Shown piece after piece: positions 7,982 through 16,816 of a DNA stretch of 64,000 nucleotides. The DNA is taken from assembly GCF_016862575.1 (NCBI RefSeq), contig NZ_BONF01000041.1, positions 1 through 64,000 of the forward strand, given 5' to 3'. A program made the translations under genes and the position numbers. Position 1 is the stretch's first letter. Each line of letters begins with the position of its first letter. Origin of the DNA: Catellatospora bangladeshensis. Its GTDB lineage: Bacteria; Actinomycetota; Actinomycetes; Mycobacteriales; Micromonosporaceae. The notes below the pieces were generated by a model, which was not told the origin of the DNA, searched no databases, and saw only the letters and a list, made by a program, of their open reading frames with translations.

Positions 7982-8023
7982 ATCATGGGCGGCGGCCAGT
8001 TGCAGAGTCAATCCATAGATTGA
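7982..8023 (-). promoter_or_regulatory. AT-rich divergent promoter region with 16-bp palindrome
   Basis: On the minus strand TTGACT (8006-8011) and CATGAT (7982-7987), 18 bases apart, form a plausible promoter for the Cys-rich/Tat/MauE gene set. TCAATC-CATA-GATTGA (8008-8023), a perfect 6-bp inverted repeat, overlaps the -35 box and could be an operator. The 7975-8060 stretch is much more AT-rich than its surroundings and also serves the plus-strand gene. Confidence 0.4.
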
Positions 8024-8058
8024 AATTTTCTTCCAAAAATGTCAACGAACGTCAATGG

Positions 8059-9006
8059 ATGACGCGGCCGTCGCCGGTCCATGACGCGGGGGCCGACCCG
8101 CGGGCGGTCCGGCCGGTGCCGTCCGGTTCGGCAGCGCCCGGCGCGATGCGGTCCCGGCTTCGGGCACAGACCCGCGCGCAGGCCGCGCAATGGGCGTACG
8201 CTGCATTAATGGACGCGACGCGGGCAGGCGTCAGCGACCCGCTGGCGCATATCGACGTATCCCGGCTCCGCTCCGATCTGGCAGCGGTGCAATCACTCGG
8301 CACCTCGGGCGGGGCGTTCGGCGCCTGCGCGGTGAGCGCCGAGATCCGCCAGGCCTACCGGACGGCCCTTCAGGCGCGCGACGAGGCCGCCTCCTACCTG
8401 CACGGCAGCCGGGACTGGTCGACCGAGGACCTGGCCGAGGCCATCTGCGGGCACCGCGAGCACGAGCGGCGGGTCCGGCTCGTCGCCGAGTGGACCGCCA
8501 CGCCCGCCCCGCAGCACCTCTACGACGCCGGGCACGAGCTGCTGCGCCGCCAGCAGGTGGCCAGCGCGCTGCGCGACCTGCTGTCGGCCGCCCGTGCCAC
8601 CGCGGTGCGCAAGCTGCGCGAGGCCGAGCTGGTCCTGCCGGCCGACCCGCTGGAACGGGCGCACAAGGCCCAGGACGTGGTGCGCTTCTGCGCGTACCAC
8701 TTCGACACGGTCGCGGCCAACCGCAACCTGTACGCCGCGAACCTGGTCGTCCACCACGACTGGGAGCTGGACGAGATCGCCGAGGTGGCCGACGCCGAGC
8801 CGCAGGCCATCGAGGACGCCTACGAGGCGGCCCGCGCCCACCCGCCCTCGGACGCCGACTCGCGCTCGGTGCGCGAGCTGGCCGAGATCGCGGCGGCCAT
8901 CGCCGTACGGCAGCGGCACTGGGAGGCGGTGCGCCGCGAGGCCATCGCCGAATGCCTGGCCGCGGGCGTCGACGCCGACCTCCTCGCTGCCCACGCCGGC
9001 GTCTGA
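8059..9006 (+). CDS. Uncharacterised helical protein
   Basis: Up to 315 aa from the ATG at 8059. A TTG at 8020 and ATGs at 8146 and 8209 are in frame, and none has a clear ribosome site, so the start is open. The sequence is almost entirely amphipathic helix, with Arg/Glu/Ala-rich stretches (LRDLLSAARATAVRKLREAE; IAAAIAVRQRHWEAVRREAI). No signal peptide, membrane span or known catalytic motif is seen. One stretch (VHHDWELDEIAEVADAEPQA) looks like a small helix-turn-helix but is unconvincing. The GH15 gene starts six bases after its stop, so the two are likely translated from one mRNA. Confidence 0.6.
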   Translation: MTRPSPVHDAGADPRAVRPVPSGSAAPGAMRSRLRAQTRAQAAQWAYAALMDATRAGVSDPLAHIDVSRLRSDLAAVQSLGTSGGAFGACAVSAEIRQAYRTALQARDEAASYLHGSRDWSTEDLAEAICGHREHERRVRLVAEWTATPAPQHLYDAGHELLRRQQVASALRDLLSAARATAVRKLREAELVLPADPLERAHKAQDVVRFCAYHFDTVAANRNLYAANLVVHHDWELDEIAEVADAEPQAIEDAYEAARAHPPSDADSRSVRELAEIAAAIAVRQRHWEAVRREAIAECLAAGVDADLLAAHAGV

Positions 9007-9012
9007 GCCCCT

Positions 9013-10848
9013 ATGAGCGGGGTGCCGATCGCGGATCATGCGCTGCTGTCGGACTGCCATACGGCGGCGCTGGTCACCCGGGACGGCTCGGTGGACTGGC
9101 TGTGCTGCCCGCGCTTCGACAGCCCGTCGGTGTTCGGGCGGCTGCTGGACGACGACGCCGGGCACTGGTCGATCGCCCCGGCCGGCCCCTACACCGCCAC
9201 CCGGCGCTACCTGGACCAGACGCTCGTCCTGGAGACCACGTTCCACACCCCGGACGGCACACTCGCGCTCACCGACGCCCTGGCCCTGGGGCACAACGGC
9301 GAGAAGCACGGCCACGACCTGGGCCGGGGCGTGCCGCACCTGATGATCCGGGGCGTGAGCTGCCGCGGCGGCCAGGTCCGGGTGCGCCTGTCCTACCAGC
9401 CGCGCCCCGAGTACGGCCTGCTGCGGCCGCTGCTGTCGCCGCTGGAGGGCGGGCTCACCGCGCGCGGCGGCGCGGAACGGCTGGTGCTGTCCAGCCCGGT
9501 GCCGCTGCGGTACCTCAACTGCGACGCCGAGGCGGAGTTCACGCTGCGCGTCGGCGACGAGCTGTGGTTCGCGCTGCAGCGCTCGACGCTGCAGCAGGAG
9601 GCGCCGCGGGTCTGGAGCCAGGAGGAGATCGCGCACTGGATGGCGGTCACCGTGGACGCCTGGCGGGTGTGGTCGAAGCTGCACCAGAACTACGACGGCC
9701 CGTGGCACGAGCTGGTCGGTCACAGTGGGCGGGTGCTGCAGGGGCTGACGTTCAAGCCCAGCGGCGCGATCATCGCCGCGCCCACCACCTCGCTGCCGGA
9801 GGAGGTCGGCGGCGTGCGCAACTGGGACTACCGCTACTCGTGGGTGCGCGACGCGAGCTTCACGCTGAAGGCGCTGTGGGTCGCCGCCTGCCCGGACGAG
9901 GCCGCCGACTTCTTCTCGTACATGACCACCGCGGCGGCGGGCGCGATCGGCCCGGACACCCCGCTGCAGATCATGTTCGGGGTGGGCGGGGAGCACGACC
10001 TGTCCGAGCGGACCCTGCCCCACCTGCGCGGCTGGCGGGACAGCGGGCCGGTGCGGGTCGGCAACGGGGCGTGGAACCAGCAGCAGATCGACGTGTACGG
10101 CGAGCTGCTCAGCGCGGCCCACCGGCTCGAGGAGAAGCTCACCGGCATCGACGCGGACACCCGGCGCTTCCTGGTGGCGCTGGCCGACGCGGCGGTGGTG
10201 CGCTGCGATGAGCCCGACCACGGCATCTGGGAGATCCGGGGGCAGCCGCAGCACTTCGTGTACTCGAAGCTGATGTGCTGGGTGGCGCTGGACCGGGCGA
10301 TCGCGCTGGCCGGGGTGCTCCAGGCGGAGGACCGGGTGCCGGGCTGGGCGGCGGCCCGCGCCGAGGTGCGCGAGCGCATCCTGCGCGAGGGCTGGAGCGA
10401 GCAGGCCGGCGCGTACACGCAGTTCTTCGGCTCGACCGCGCTGGACGCGTCCTGCCTGATGATGGCGATCGTGGGCTTCCTGCCCGCCGACGAGCCGCGC
10501 ATGCTGGCCACGATCGAGGCGATCGCCGACCGCCTCACCGACGAGCGCGGCCTGGTGTACCGCTACCGCACCGAGAGCGGCGTGGACGGCCTGGACGGCG
10601 GCGAGGGCACCTTCCTGCTGTGCACGTTCTGGCTGGCCGAGGCGCTGGCCCTGGCGGGCCGGGTGAACCGGGCGGCCGAGGTGTTCGAGCGCGCCGCCGC
10701 GTACGCCAACGACATCGGCCTGCTCTCGGAGGAGATCGACCCGGTCACCGGCGAGATGCTCGGCAACTTCCCGCAGGCGTTCAGCCACATCGGCCTGATC
10801 AACGCCGCCTGGGCCGTCTCCCAGGCCCGCCACCGCGCCGCCCTCTGA
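9013..10848 (+). CDS. Glycoside hydrolase family 15 protein (glucoamylase/trehalase-like)
   Basis: A 611-aa cytosolic enzyme of the GH15 class found widely in actinomycetes. The N-terminal beta-sandwich begins with IADHALLSDCHTAALV and DGSVDWLCCPRFDSPS, a hallmark of the family. The (alpha/alpha)6 catalytic barrel contains AAPTTSLPEEVGGVRNWDYR followed by YSWVRDASFTLKAL, and a C-terminal stretch with GEGTFLLCTFWLAEAL. There is no signal peptide. Related bacterial enzymes cleave terminal alpha-glucosidic bonds, and some mycobacterial members are trehalases. The substrate cannot be fixed here. The gene follows the helical unknown by six bases and ends just before a bidirectional hairpin. Confidence 0.93.
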   Translation: MSGVPIADHALLSDCHTAALVTRDGSVDWLCCPRFDSPSVFGRLLDDDAGHWSIAPAGPYTATRRYLDQTLVLETTFHTPDGTLALTDALALGHNGEKHGHDLGRGVPHLMIRGVSCRGGQVRVRLSYQPRPEYGLLRPLLSPLEGGLTARGGAERLVLSSPVPLRYLNCDAEAEFTLRVGDELWFALQRSTLQQEAPRVWSQEEIAHWMAVTVDAWRVWSKLHQNYDGPWHELVGHSGRVLQGLTFKPSGAIIAAPTTSLPEEVGGVRNWDYRYSWVRDASFTLKALWVAACPDEAADFFSYMTTAAAGAIGPDTPLQIMFGVGGEHDLSERTLPHLRGWRDSGPVRVGNGAWNQQQIDVYGELLSAAHRLEEKLTGIDADTRRFLVALADAAVVRCDEPDHGIWEIRGQPQHFVYSKLMCWVALDRAIALAGVLQAEDRVPGWAAARAEVRERILREGWSEQAGAYTQFFGSTALDASCLMMAIVGFLPADEPRMLATIEAIADRLTDERGLVYRYRTESGVDGLDGGEGTFLLCTFWLAEALALAGRVNRAAEVFERAAAYANDIGLLSEEIDPVTGEMLGNFPQAFSHIGLINAAWAVSQARHRAAL

Positions 10849-10849
10849 G

Positions 10850-10900
10850 AAGGAAGGGCACCTTCTTAACGCTATGCGTAGAAGAAGGTGCCCTTCTTAA
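10850..10900. repeat. Dispersed AAGAAGGTGCCCTTCTT palindrome, copy 1 (bidirectional terminator)
   Basis: AAGGGCACCTTCTT (10854-10867) pairs perfectly with AAGAAGGTGCCCTT (10882-10895) around a 14-base loop that itself contains ACGC/GCGT. It separates the convergent GH15 and lipase genes. The same unit recurs at 14530-14580 and 51277-51324, so it is a mobile or amplified terminator-like element. Confidence 0.8.
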
Positions 10901-10905
10901 CGGCG

Positions 10906-11580
10906 TCAGGATTTGAGGAGGGTGCGGACCTGCTGGGAGACGGGGTCGCTGACCAGGAGCCAGGCGTGCTCGATGCAGCCGACGCCGGTGTTGCCCGCGC
11001 CGGACAGGATCGTGCTGGAGTCCGGGTTGATGAACTCGTCGCAGCTGGACCAGTAGGTCTGGTAGCGCACCGCCCCGGGCGTCTCGTCCCCGGCGTTGAG
11101 GTCGCGCAGGAACGAGCTGTCCGGCGCCATCTCGGCGCACGACGTGATCAGCCACGAGCACACGGGTGTCAGGTTGGTGCCGTGGTTCGGCCCGCCCAGT
11201 GACACCCATCTGTCCACGTACGACGTGCCGCCGTTGAACTTGAGATACCAGCGTGAGTTGAGGCTGCCCATGGAGTGGGCGACGATGTCGACCTTCGCCG
11301 CGCCGGTCTGCGCGCGCACCGAGTCGACGTAGCTGCGCAGCTGCGCCGCGGTGGTCTTGTTCGACTGGAACACGTCGTACGAGAACGCGAACAGGCGGTT
11401 GGCGGGCCACCCGTCGGCCTTGAAGTCGGCGATCATGTCGTTCCAGTTCCAGGCCCCGCCCTTGTAGCCGTGCACGAAGACCACGGGGTCGCGGTCGGCG
11501 GCCTGGGCCGCGGACGGGGTGGTCACGAGCATGGCGGCGACCGCGGCGAGGACGCTGAGCAGGCCGGCTGTCTTTCGCAT
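10906..11580 (-). CDS. Secreted class-2-type triacylglycerol lipase/esterase
   Basis: A 224-aa exported alpha/beta hydrolase. The ATG at 11580 follows GAGGAGG; the signal peptide (about residues 1-28) ends in PSAAQA. Typical features follow: VVFVHGYKGG supplies the oxyanion loop, VAHSMGS carries the nucleophile Ser in AHSMG (Ala in place of the first Gly, as in Bacillus LipA-type lipases), GGPNHGTN follows, then a possible acid Asp in DEFINPDSS and His in CIEHAWLL. Three late Cys pairs suggest extracellular disulfides. Small size and motif order fit Streptomyces/Bacillus small lipases. It is divergent from the LAL regulator. Confidence 0.9.
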   Translation of the reverse strand: MRKTAGLLSVLAAVAAMLVTTPSAAQAADRDPVVFVHGYKGGAWNWNDMIADFKADGWPANRLFAFSYDVFQSNKTTAAQLRSYVDSVRAQTGAAKVDIVAHSMGSLNSRWYLKFNGGTSYVDRWVSLGGPNHGTNLTPVCSWLITSCAEMAPDSSFLRDLNAGDETPGAVRYQTYWSSCDEFINPDSSTILSGAGNTGVGCIEHAWLLVSDPVSQQVRTLLKS

Positions 11581-11631
11581 CTGTCCTCCTCGATGAGATG
11601 GGTGGGACAGAGCGTGCGGTACGCCGTGCGT

Positions 11632-11649
11632 GTTTCGCATCCGTGAAAC
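11632..11649. promoter_or_regulatory. Inverted repeat GTTTC-N8-GAAAC between lipase and LAL regulator
   Basis: GTTTC (11632-11636) and GAAAC (11645-11649) lie in the 116-base divergent spacer, about 50 bp from either start. A shared operator is plausible, perhaps for the LuxR-type protein next to it. No other evidence. Confidence 0.3.
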
Positions 11650-11696
11650 GACGCATCGGTCTTTCGCCGGTGGTTAACTTGTGAGTAACTTCTTGT

Positions 11697-14528
11697 GTGA
11701 ACCCGGTGGAAAGCCCCGTACCGCACGGCCGCGACAGCGCGCTGCTGTCGCTGGTGTCCGTCCTGGACGGTGCGCGCGCCGGGCAGGGCGGCGCGCTGCT
11801 GCTCCGCGGCGAGCCGGGTCTCGGCAAGACCATGCTGCTGGCGTACGCCGCCGGCCACGCACCCGATTTCCTGGTCCTGGCATCACGCGGCGTGGAACCG
11901 GAGGCGGCGCTGCCCTGGGCCGGTCTGCACCGGCTGCTCCGCCCCCTCGCGCACCGCCTGCCCGAGCTGCCGCCGGGCCAGGCCGCGGCTCTGCGCGAGG
12001 TGCTCGACGGCGAGGTGGGCGACGGCGTGGGCTGCCGCCTGCCCGCCGCGCTGCTCGCCCTGCTGGACCTGCTCGCCCAGGACGGCCCGGTGCTGGTCTG
12101 CGTCGACGACGCCGACCTGCTCGACGAGCCGTCCCGCGAAGCGCTCGCGTTCGCGGCGCGCCGCCTGGGGGACGCCGCGCCGTCGGCCGCACGGCTGGGC
12201 GACGGTTCGCTGACCATGCCCCGGCCGGAGGCGCGCACCGCTCCGGACACCGGTGGTGGTGGGGCCGTCGTGCTGCTGGCGATGCGGGACGACGACGAGC
12301 TGCCGCCGCCCGGCCTGCCCGTGCTGCTGCTGTCCCCGCTGGACGAGACCGCGTGCGCGGCGGTGATCGACGACGTGGCGCCGGTCGCGGTCGCCGAGGG
12401 CGTACGCCTGCGCCTGGCCGCTGCCGCCGCCGGGAACCCGCAGGCCGCGGCCGAACTGGTCGCCGCGCTCGACGACGACCAGCTGCGCGGGATACGCCCG
12501 CTGCCCGACCCGCTGCCGCCCAGCCCCGGCCTGCGCCGCGCCCACCTGCGCCGGGTGCTCGCGCTGCCCGAGCAGACCCGGCGGCTGCTGCTCATCGCCG
12601 CGGCCGAGGCCGACATGGACGCGAACCTGCTGGTCCGGGCCGCCGACGCGGCCGGGATCGAGGTGGCCGCGCTGGAACCTGCCGAACGCGCCGGGCTGCT
12701 GCGCGTCAGCGTGGCCGGGGTGGAGTTCCGCCACCCCCTGGTGCCGGCCGCGATCTACCACGCCGCGCCGCTGGCCGGCCGCCGCGCCGCCCATGCGCTG
12801 CTCGCGGGGGTGCTCGACCCCGGTCGGCATCCCGTGCGCCGGGCCTGGCACCGGGCGGCGGCCGGGCTCGCCCCCGACCACGAGCTGGCCGCGGAGCTGG
12901 AGATGGCGGCTGCCGCAGCGCGCGGGCGGGGCGGCTACGCGGTGGCCTCGGCGGCGTACGAGCGGGCCGCCGAGCTGAGCACCGGCGACGACGGCGCCAA
13001 GGCGCGGCTGCTCGCCGCGGCGGCCCGCGACGCCTGGCACGCGGGCCGCTCGGTGCGCGCCCGCGACCTGCTCGACCGGGCGCTGCCGGTGGCCCCGGGC
13101 GCGGCGGCGCGCGGCGAGCTAGAGCTGCTGCGCGGCGACATCGACCTGCGCGACGGGCGGGCCGCCGACGCGTACGAGGCGCTGCTCGCCGCCGCGCAGC
13201 GGCTCATCCCGGTGGACCCGGAGCTGGCCATCCGGGCCATGATGCGGGCCGGGGAGGCGGGTGTGTACGCCGGGGACCACGGCCGGTTCGTGCAGGTCGC
13301 GGCCCAGGCGGCGGCGCTGCGCGGGCCGGGCCGCTCCGCGCAGGCCACGGTGATGCTGGACTACCTGGACGCGCTGTCGGCGATCTTCCTGGGCCGGTTC
13401 GACGCCGCGCTGCGCCCGCTGCGCGCGGTGCTGGACGGCGCGCCGCGCTTCGACGACCCGTCCGCGCTGATCTGGGCCAGCATCGCCGCGATGATCCTGG
13501 GCGACAACGCGCAGGGCCGGGTGATGGCCGGTCGCGCGGTGGCGGCGGCGCGCGGCCGCGGCGCGGTGACCATGGTGCCCAAGGCGCTGGAGTTCAGCGC
13601 GTACGCCGAGTTCTGGACCGGGCGGCACGCCGCCGCCACGGCCAACGCGCTGGAAGGGTTGCGCGCCGCCACCGAGACCGGCCAGGGCAACGGGGCATGC
13701 CACCACCTGGCCGCGCTCGCCCTGCTCGACGCGATCCACGGCGACGAGGAGACCTGCCGCCTGCGGGCGCGCACCGCGCTGGACCGGGCCGGGCTCAACG
13801 GCCTCGGCCTGCCCGCCGCGCTGAGCACCTGGGCGCTGGCCTTCCTCGACCTGTCCCTGGGCCGGCATGCCGACGCCGCGGGGCGGCTGCGCGGCCTGGC
13901 CCGCGCCGGTCCCGGGCAGGGGCACATGGCGGTCGCGGCGCTGTCGGTGCCGACGTACGTGGAGGCGGCGGTGCGCACCGGGGCGGCCGACGCGGCACGG
14001 GCCGCCTTCGGCACGTTCGAGCGCTGGGCGCACAGCACCAGCAGCCCCGACAACCTGGCCCTGGCCGCCCGCTGCCGGGCCCTGCTCAGCGAGGGCGCCC
14101 AGGCCGAGGAGCACTTCCGCGACGCCCTCGAACTACACGCCGCGGGCGATCGCGCGTTCGAGCGCGCCCGCACCGAGCTGCTCTACGGCTCCCTGCTGCG
14201 CCGCCTGCGCCGCCGCACCCAGGCCCGCACCGAGCTGCGCAGCGCCCTGGAGTCGTTCGAGCGCCTGCACGCCGACCGCTGGGCCCACTGGACCCGCGCC
14301 GAGCTGCGCGCCACCGGCGAATCCGCGCGCCCCCGCGCCGAGGTCGCCGACGGCGAGCTGACCCCTCAGCAGCGCCAGATCGCCCGCCACGCCGCCCAGG
14401 GCGCCACCAACCGCGAGATCGCCGAGCAGCTCTTCCTCAGCCCCCGCACCGTCGAACACCACCTCGGCAACATCTTCGCCAAACTCGGCATCCGCTCCCG
14501 CGTAGAACTCACGAAGCTCCTCCCCTAA
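11697..14528 (+). CDS. Large ATP-binding LuxR-family (LAL) transcriptional regulator
   Basis: A 943-aa regulator. The N-terminus begins with a conserved HGRDSALLSL and carries an NTPase module with Walker A GEPGLGKT (about residues 39-46) and a Walker B-like VLVCVDDADLLD. The long middle is TPR-like helical repeats rich in Ala/Arg. The C-terminal about 60 residues are a LuxR/GerE helix-turn-helix (ELTPQQRQIARHAAQGATN, then EIAEQLFLSPRTVEHHLGNI). LAL proteins are usually activators, often of catabolic or secondary-metabolite genes. The divergent secreted lipase is the simplest candidate target, which is inference. The start is GTG at 11697 with a weak ribosome site. Confidence 0.92.
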   Translation: MNPVESPVPHGRDSALLSLVSVLDGARAGQGGALLLRGEPGLGKTMLLAYAAGHAPDFLVLASRGVEPEAALPWAGLHRLLRPLAHRLPELPPGQAAALREVLDGEVGDGVGCRLPAALLALLDLLAQDGPVLVCVDDADLLDEPSREALAFAARRLGDAAPSAARLGDGSLTMPRPEARTAPDTGGGGAVVLLAMRDDDELPPPGLPVLLLSPLDETACAAVIDDVAPVAVAEGVRLRLAAAAAGNPQAAAELVAALDDDQLRGIRPLPDPLPPSPGLRRAHLRRVLALPEQTRRLLLIAAAEADMDANLLVRAADAAGIEVAALEPAERAGLLRVSVAGVEFRHPLVPAAIYHAAPLAGRRAAHALLAGVLDPGRHPVRRAWHRAAAGLAPDHELAAELEMAAAAARGRGGYAVASAAYERAAELSTGDDGAKARLLAAAARDAWHAGRSVRARDLLDRALPVAPGAAARGELELLRGDIDLRDGRAADAYEALLAAAQRLIPVDPELAIRAMMRAGEAGVYAGDHGRFVQVAAQAAALRGPGRSAQATVMLDYLDALSAIFLGRFDAALRPLRAVLDGAPRFDDPSALIWASIAAMILGDNAQGRVMAGRAVAAARGRGAVTMVPKALEFSAYAEFWTGRHAAATANALEGLRAATETGQGNGACHHLAALALLDAIHGDEETCRLRARTALDRAGLNGLGLPAALSTWALAFLDLSLGRHADAAGRLRGLARAGPGQGHMAVAALSVPTYVEAAVRTGAADAARAAFGTFERWAHSTSSPDNLALAARCRALLSEGAQAEEHFRDALELHAAGDRAFERARTELLYGSLLRRLRRRTQARTELRSALESFERLHADRWAHWTRAELRATGESARPRAEVADGELTPQQRQIARHAAQGATNREIAEQLFLSPRTVEHHLGNIFAKLGIRSRVELTKLLP

Positions 14529-14529
14529 G

Positions 14530-14580
14530 CAAGGAAGGGCACCTTCTTAACGCTCTACGTAGAGGAAGGGCACCTTCTTG
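14530..14580. repeat. Dispersed AAGAAGGTGCCCTTCTT element, copy 2 (direct-repeat arrangement)
   Basis: GGAAGGGCACCTTCTT occurs twice in the same orientation (about 14533-14548 and 14564-14579) around a perfect 12-bp palindrome CTCTACGTAGAG (14553-14564). The outer units are direct rather than inverted as in copies 1 and 3, as if one half had been flipped. It follows the LAL gene stop. Confidence 0.75.
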
Positions 14581-14605
14581 ACCTCCGCACGCGCGCGGCG
14601 CTGCG

Positions 14606-14650
14606 AGATGCGGAATTCGAGGCCGATAGGGCTTCAAGATGCGGAATTCG
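14606..14650 (+). promoter_or_regulatory. Two 14-bp direct repeats AGATGCGGAATTCG before the aminotransferase gene
   Basis: AGATGCGGAATTCG occurs at 14606-14619 and 14637-14650, exactly 31 bp apart (about three helix turns). The second copy ends 15 bp before the aminotransferase ATG. Such phasing suits cooperative binding of a dimeric regulator, or Lrp/AsnC-type wrapping. The regulator is unknown. Confidence 0.45.
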
Positions 14651-14665
14651 TGGTAGCGTGCGCCG

Positions 14666-16033
14666 ATGACTGGCATTGACCGCAGCCGGGTCGAGGCGCT
14701 GGTGAAGCGCGAGCGCGACCGTTATCACGCCGATCACCCCGGTTCGCGGCGGGTGCACGAGCAGGCCGGGCACCTGTTCGGCCGGGTGCCGATGACCTGG
14801 ATGAGCAAGTGGGTGGGCGGGTTCCCGCTGGCGTACGCCACCGCGCACGGCAACCGCGTCACCGATGTGGACGGCCACGAGTACGTCGACTTCGCGCTCG
14901 GCGACACGGGCGCGATGGCCGGTCACAGCCCCCGCGCGACGGTCGCGGCCGTACAGCGCAGGATCGGCGTGGACGGCGGCATCACCACCATGCTGCCGAC
15001 CGAGGACGCCGAGTGGGTGGGCGCCGAGCTGACCCGCCGCTTCGGCCTGCCGCGCTGGTCGTTCACGCTCAGCGCCACCGACGCCAACCGGTGGGCGGTG
15101 CGCCTGGCCCGCCTGGTCACCGGGAAGCCGAAACTGCTGGTCTTCTCGTACTGCTACCACGGCTCCGTCGACGAGACCTTCGTCGTGATCGGACCGGACG
15201 GCCTTCCCGCGAGCCGCCCCGGCAACGTCGCGCCCGCCGTCGATCCCACCACGACCACCCGCGTGGCCGAGTGGAACGACCTCGCAGCGGTCGAGCGGGA
15301 ACTGGCGCACGGCGACGTCGCCGCGATCCTGGCCGAGCCCGCGCTCACCAACATCGGCATCGTGCTGCCCGAACCCGGTTTCCTGGACGGGCTGCGCGAG
15401 CTGGCCACCCGGTACGGCACGCTGCTGATGATCGACGAGACGCACACGTTCTCGGCCGGCCCCGGCGGCATGACCGCGCGCGACGGGCTGCGCCCGGACG
15501 TGTTCGTCATCGGCAAGGCGATCGGGGGCGGCATCCCGTCCGGCGCGTACGGCCTGACCGAGGAGGTCGCCGACCGCGTCCACCGCATCACGGCCGCGGG
15601 CAGCGCGGACATCGTGGACGTGGGCGGCGTCGGCGGGACGCTCGCGGGCAACGCGCTGTCGCTGGCCGCGATGCGGGCCACCCTCGGCGAAGTGCTCACG
15701 GACGGGGCGTTCGCCCACATGATCAGCCTGGCCGGCGCCTACACCGAGGACGTCCGCCGGGTGCTCGACGAGACCGGCGTGCCTTGGTCGATCACGCAGC
15801 TCGGGGCACGTGCCGAGTATCGCTTCACCCGGCCCGCGCCCCGGTCCGGCGGCGAGTCCGCCGCTGCCGCCGACGACCTGCTCGACGAGTACATGCACCT
15901 GTTCACCCTGAACCGGGGCATCCTGATGACCCCGTTCCACAACATGGCCCTGATGTGCCCCGACACCTCGCCCGCCGACATCTCGTACCACACCGAGACC
16001 TTCACCCAGGCCGTCACCGACCTCCTGGCCTGA
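14666..16033 (+). CDS. Class III PLP-dependent aminotransferase (glutamate-1-semialdehyde aminomutase-like)
   Basis: A 455-aa fold-type I aminotransferase. GNRVTDVDGHEYVDFALGDT is the class III N-terminal signature. LMIDETHTFSAGPGG carries the PLP-binding Asp. Lys284 in VFVIGKAIGGGIPSGAYG is the predicted Schiff-base lysine. The sequence is closest by eye to the glutamate-1-semialdehyde 2,1-aminomutase/beta-amino-acid aminotransferase branch, but it lacks the surrounding haem genes. A tetrapyrrole role is therefore unlikely and the substrate is unknown. It stands alone, preceded by two phased direct repeats and followed by a strong inverted repeat. Confidence 0.88.
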   Translation: MTGIDRSRVEALVKRERDRYHADHPGSRRVHEQAGHLFGRVPMTWMSKWVGGFPLAYATAHGNRVTDVDGHEYVDFALGDTGAMAGHSPRATVAAVQRRIGVDGGITTMLPTEDAEWVGAELTRRFGLPRWSFTLSATDANRWAVRLARLVTGKPKLLVFSYCYHGSVDETFVVIGPDGLPASRPGNVAPAVDPTTTTRVAEWNDLAAVERELAHGDVAAILAEPALTNIGIVLPEPGFLDGLRELATRYGTLLMIDETHTFSAGPGGMTARDGLRPDVFVIGKAIGGGIPSGAYGLTEEVADRVHRITAAGSADIVDVGGVGGTLAGNALSLAAMRATLGEVLTDGAFAHMISLAGAYTEDVRRVLDETGVPWSITQLGARAEYRFTRPAPRSGGESAAAADDLLDEYMHLFTLNRGILMTPFHNMALMCPDTSPADISYHTETFTQAVTDLLA

Positions 16034-16043
16034 CCGCTCGATC

Positions 16044-16098
16044 GATCATGAGGTTAGGGGAGCGACACGCCGTCGAACACGCCCCTAAGTTCATGATC
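16044..16098. terminator. 17-bp inverted repeat between convergent aminotransferase and sortase genes
   Basis: GATCATGAGGTTAGGGG (16044-16060) and CCCCTAAGTTCATGATC (16082-16098) pair with two mismatches. The second arm reaches the sortase stop. It is a probable bidirectional terminator. Confidence 0.6.
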
Positions 16099-16816
16099 AA
16101 CGCACTGGGGCGGCGGGGCGGGTTTTGGTCAGCGAGGCGAAGACTACGACGTTGTTGAGGTAGTTGCGGTCCGCCGGGTTGTATGGGGGGCCGCAGGTGA
16201 CCAGGCGCAGGCCTATGTCGTCGGTGCTGCCGTAGATGCGGGTGGCGGGGAACTCGTCCTTGGGGAAGGACTTGACGACGTCGACTGAGAAGACGGCTAC
16301 GGAGCCGTCCAGGCGGGAGACCTCGATCTTCGTGCCGGGTTTGAGTGCGCCGAGTTCGAAGAAGACGGCGGGGCCGCTGGTGCGGGTGTCGACGTGGCCG
16401 ACGATGACGGCGTTGCCGCGCTCGCCGGGGCTGGGGCCGTAGCGGTACCAGCCCGCCAGGTCGGCGTGGCGCAGCTCGGGGACCTGGAGGCTGCCGTCGG
16501 CGTTGGTGCCGACGGTGACCACGACCGCGTCCAGCTTGATCGACGGGATCTTCACGCGGACCGGCGCGGAGCGGTCCAGCGGGCGTACGCCGCGCGCGTC
16601 GGGGCGCCGGTCGGGATCGGTGAGCTGGTAGCGGGCCGAGTTCTCCAGGCTGGGCTGGGGCGGCCCGGCCGGTGCGATGAGGAACGCGGCGGCGAGCAGG
16701 CCGGTCCCGGCCAGCGCTGCGGTGGCGACGGCGAGCAGGCCCAGGCGGCCGCCGCGGCCCCCGCCGGCGCGATGGCGGCCCCGGGCGGGTGCGTCCTCAG
16801 GCGGCGTGGTGGCCAC
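16097..16816 (-). CDS. Class F sortase
   Basis: A 239-aa membrane-anchored cysteine transpeptidase that would attach exported proteins to the cell wall. One N-terminal transmembrane segment (LGLLAVATAALAGTGLLAAA, about residues 25-47) is followed by the sortase barrel. Catalytic His is in VIVGHVDT, Cys in LRLVTCG, and the conserved Arg may be the one in DIGLRLV or downstream. Missing class-A features and the size fit class F, common in actinomycetes. The GTG start at 16816 lies inside the preceding gene (20-nt overlap), so translation is coupled to its likely partner. Confidence 0.92.
   Translation of the reverse strand: MATTPPEDAPARGRHRAGGGRGGRLGLLAVATAALAGTGLLAAAFLIAPAGPPQPSLENSARYQLTDPDRRPDARGVRPLDRSAPVRVKIPSIKLDAVVVTVGTNADGSLQVPELRHADLAGWYRYGPSPGERGNAVIVGHVDTRTSGPAVFFELGALKPGTKIEVSRLDGSVAVFSVDVVKSFPKDEFPATRIYGSTDDIGLRLVTCGPPYNPADRNYLNNVVVFASLTKTRPAAPVR

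Noticed and set aside
7913-8011. Longer N-terminus of the Cys-rich protein with twin Arg as a Tat signal
   Set aside because: The stretch has many Arg but no hydrophobic core, and the GTG at 7912 has an excellent ribosome site.
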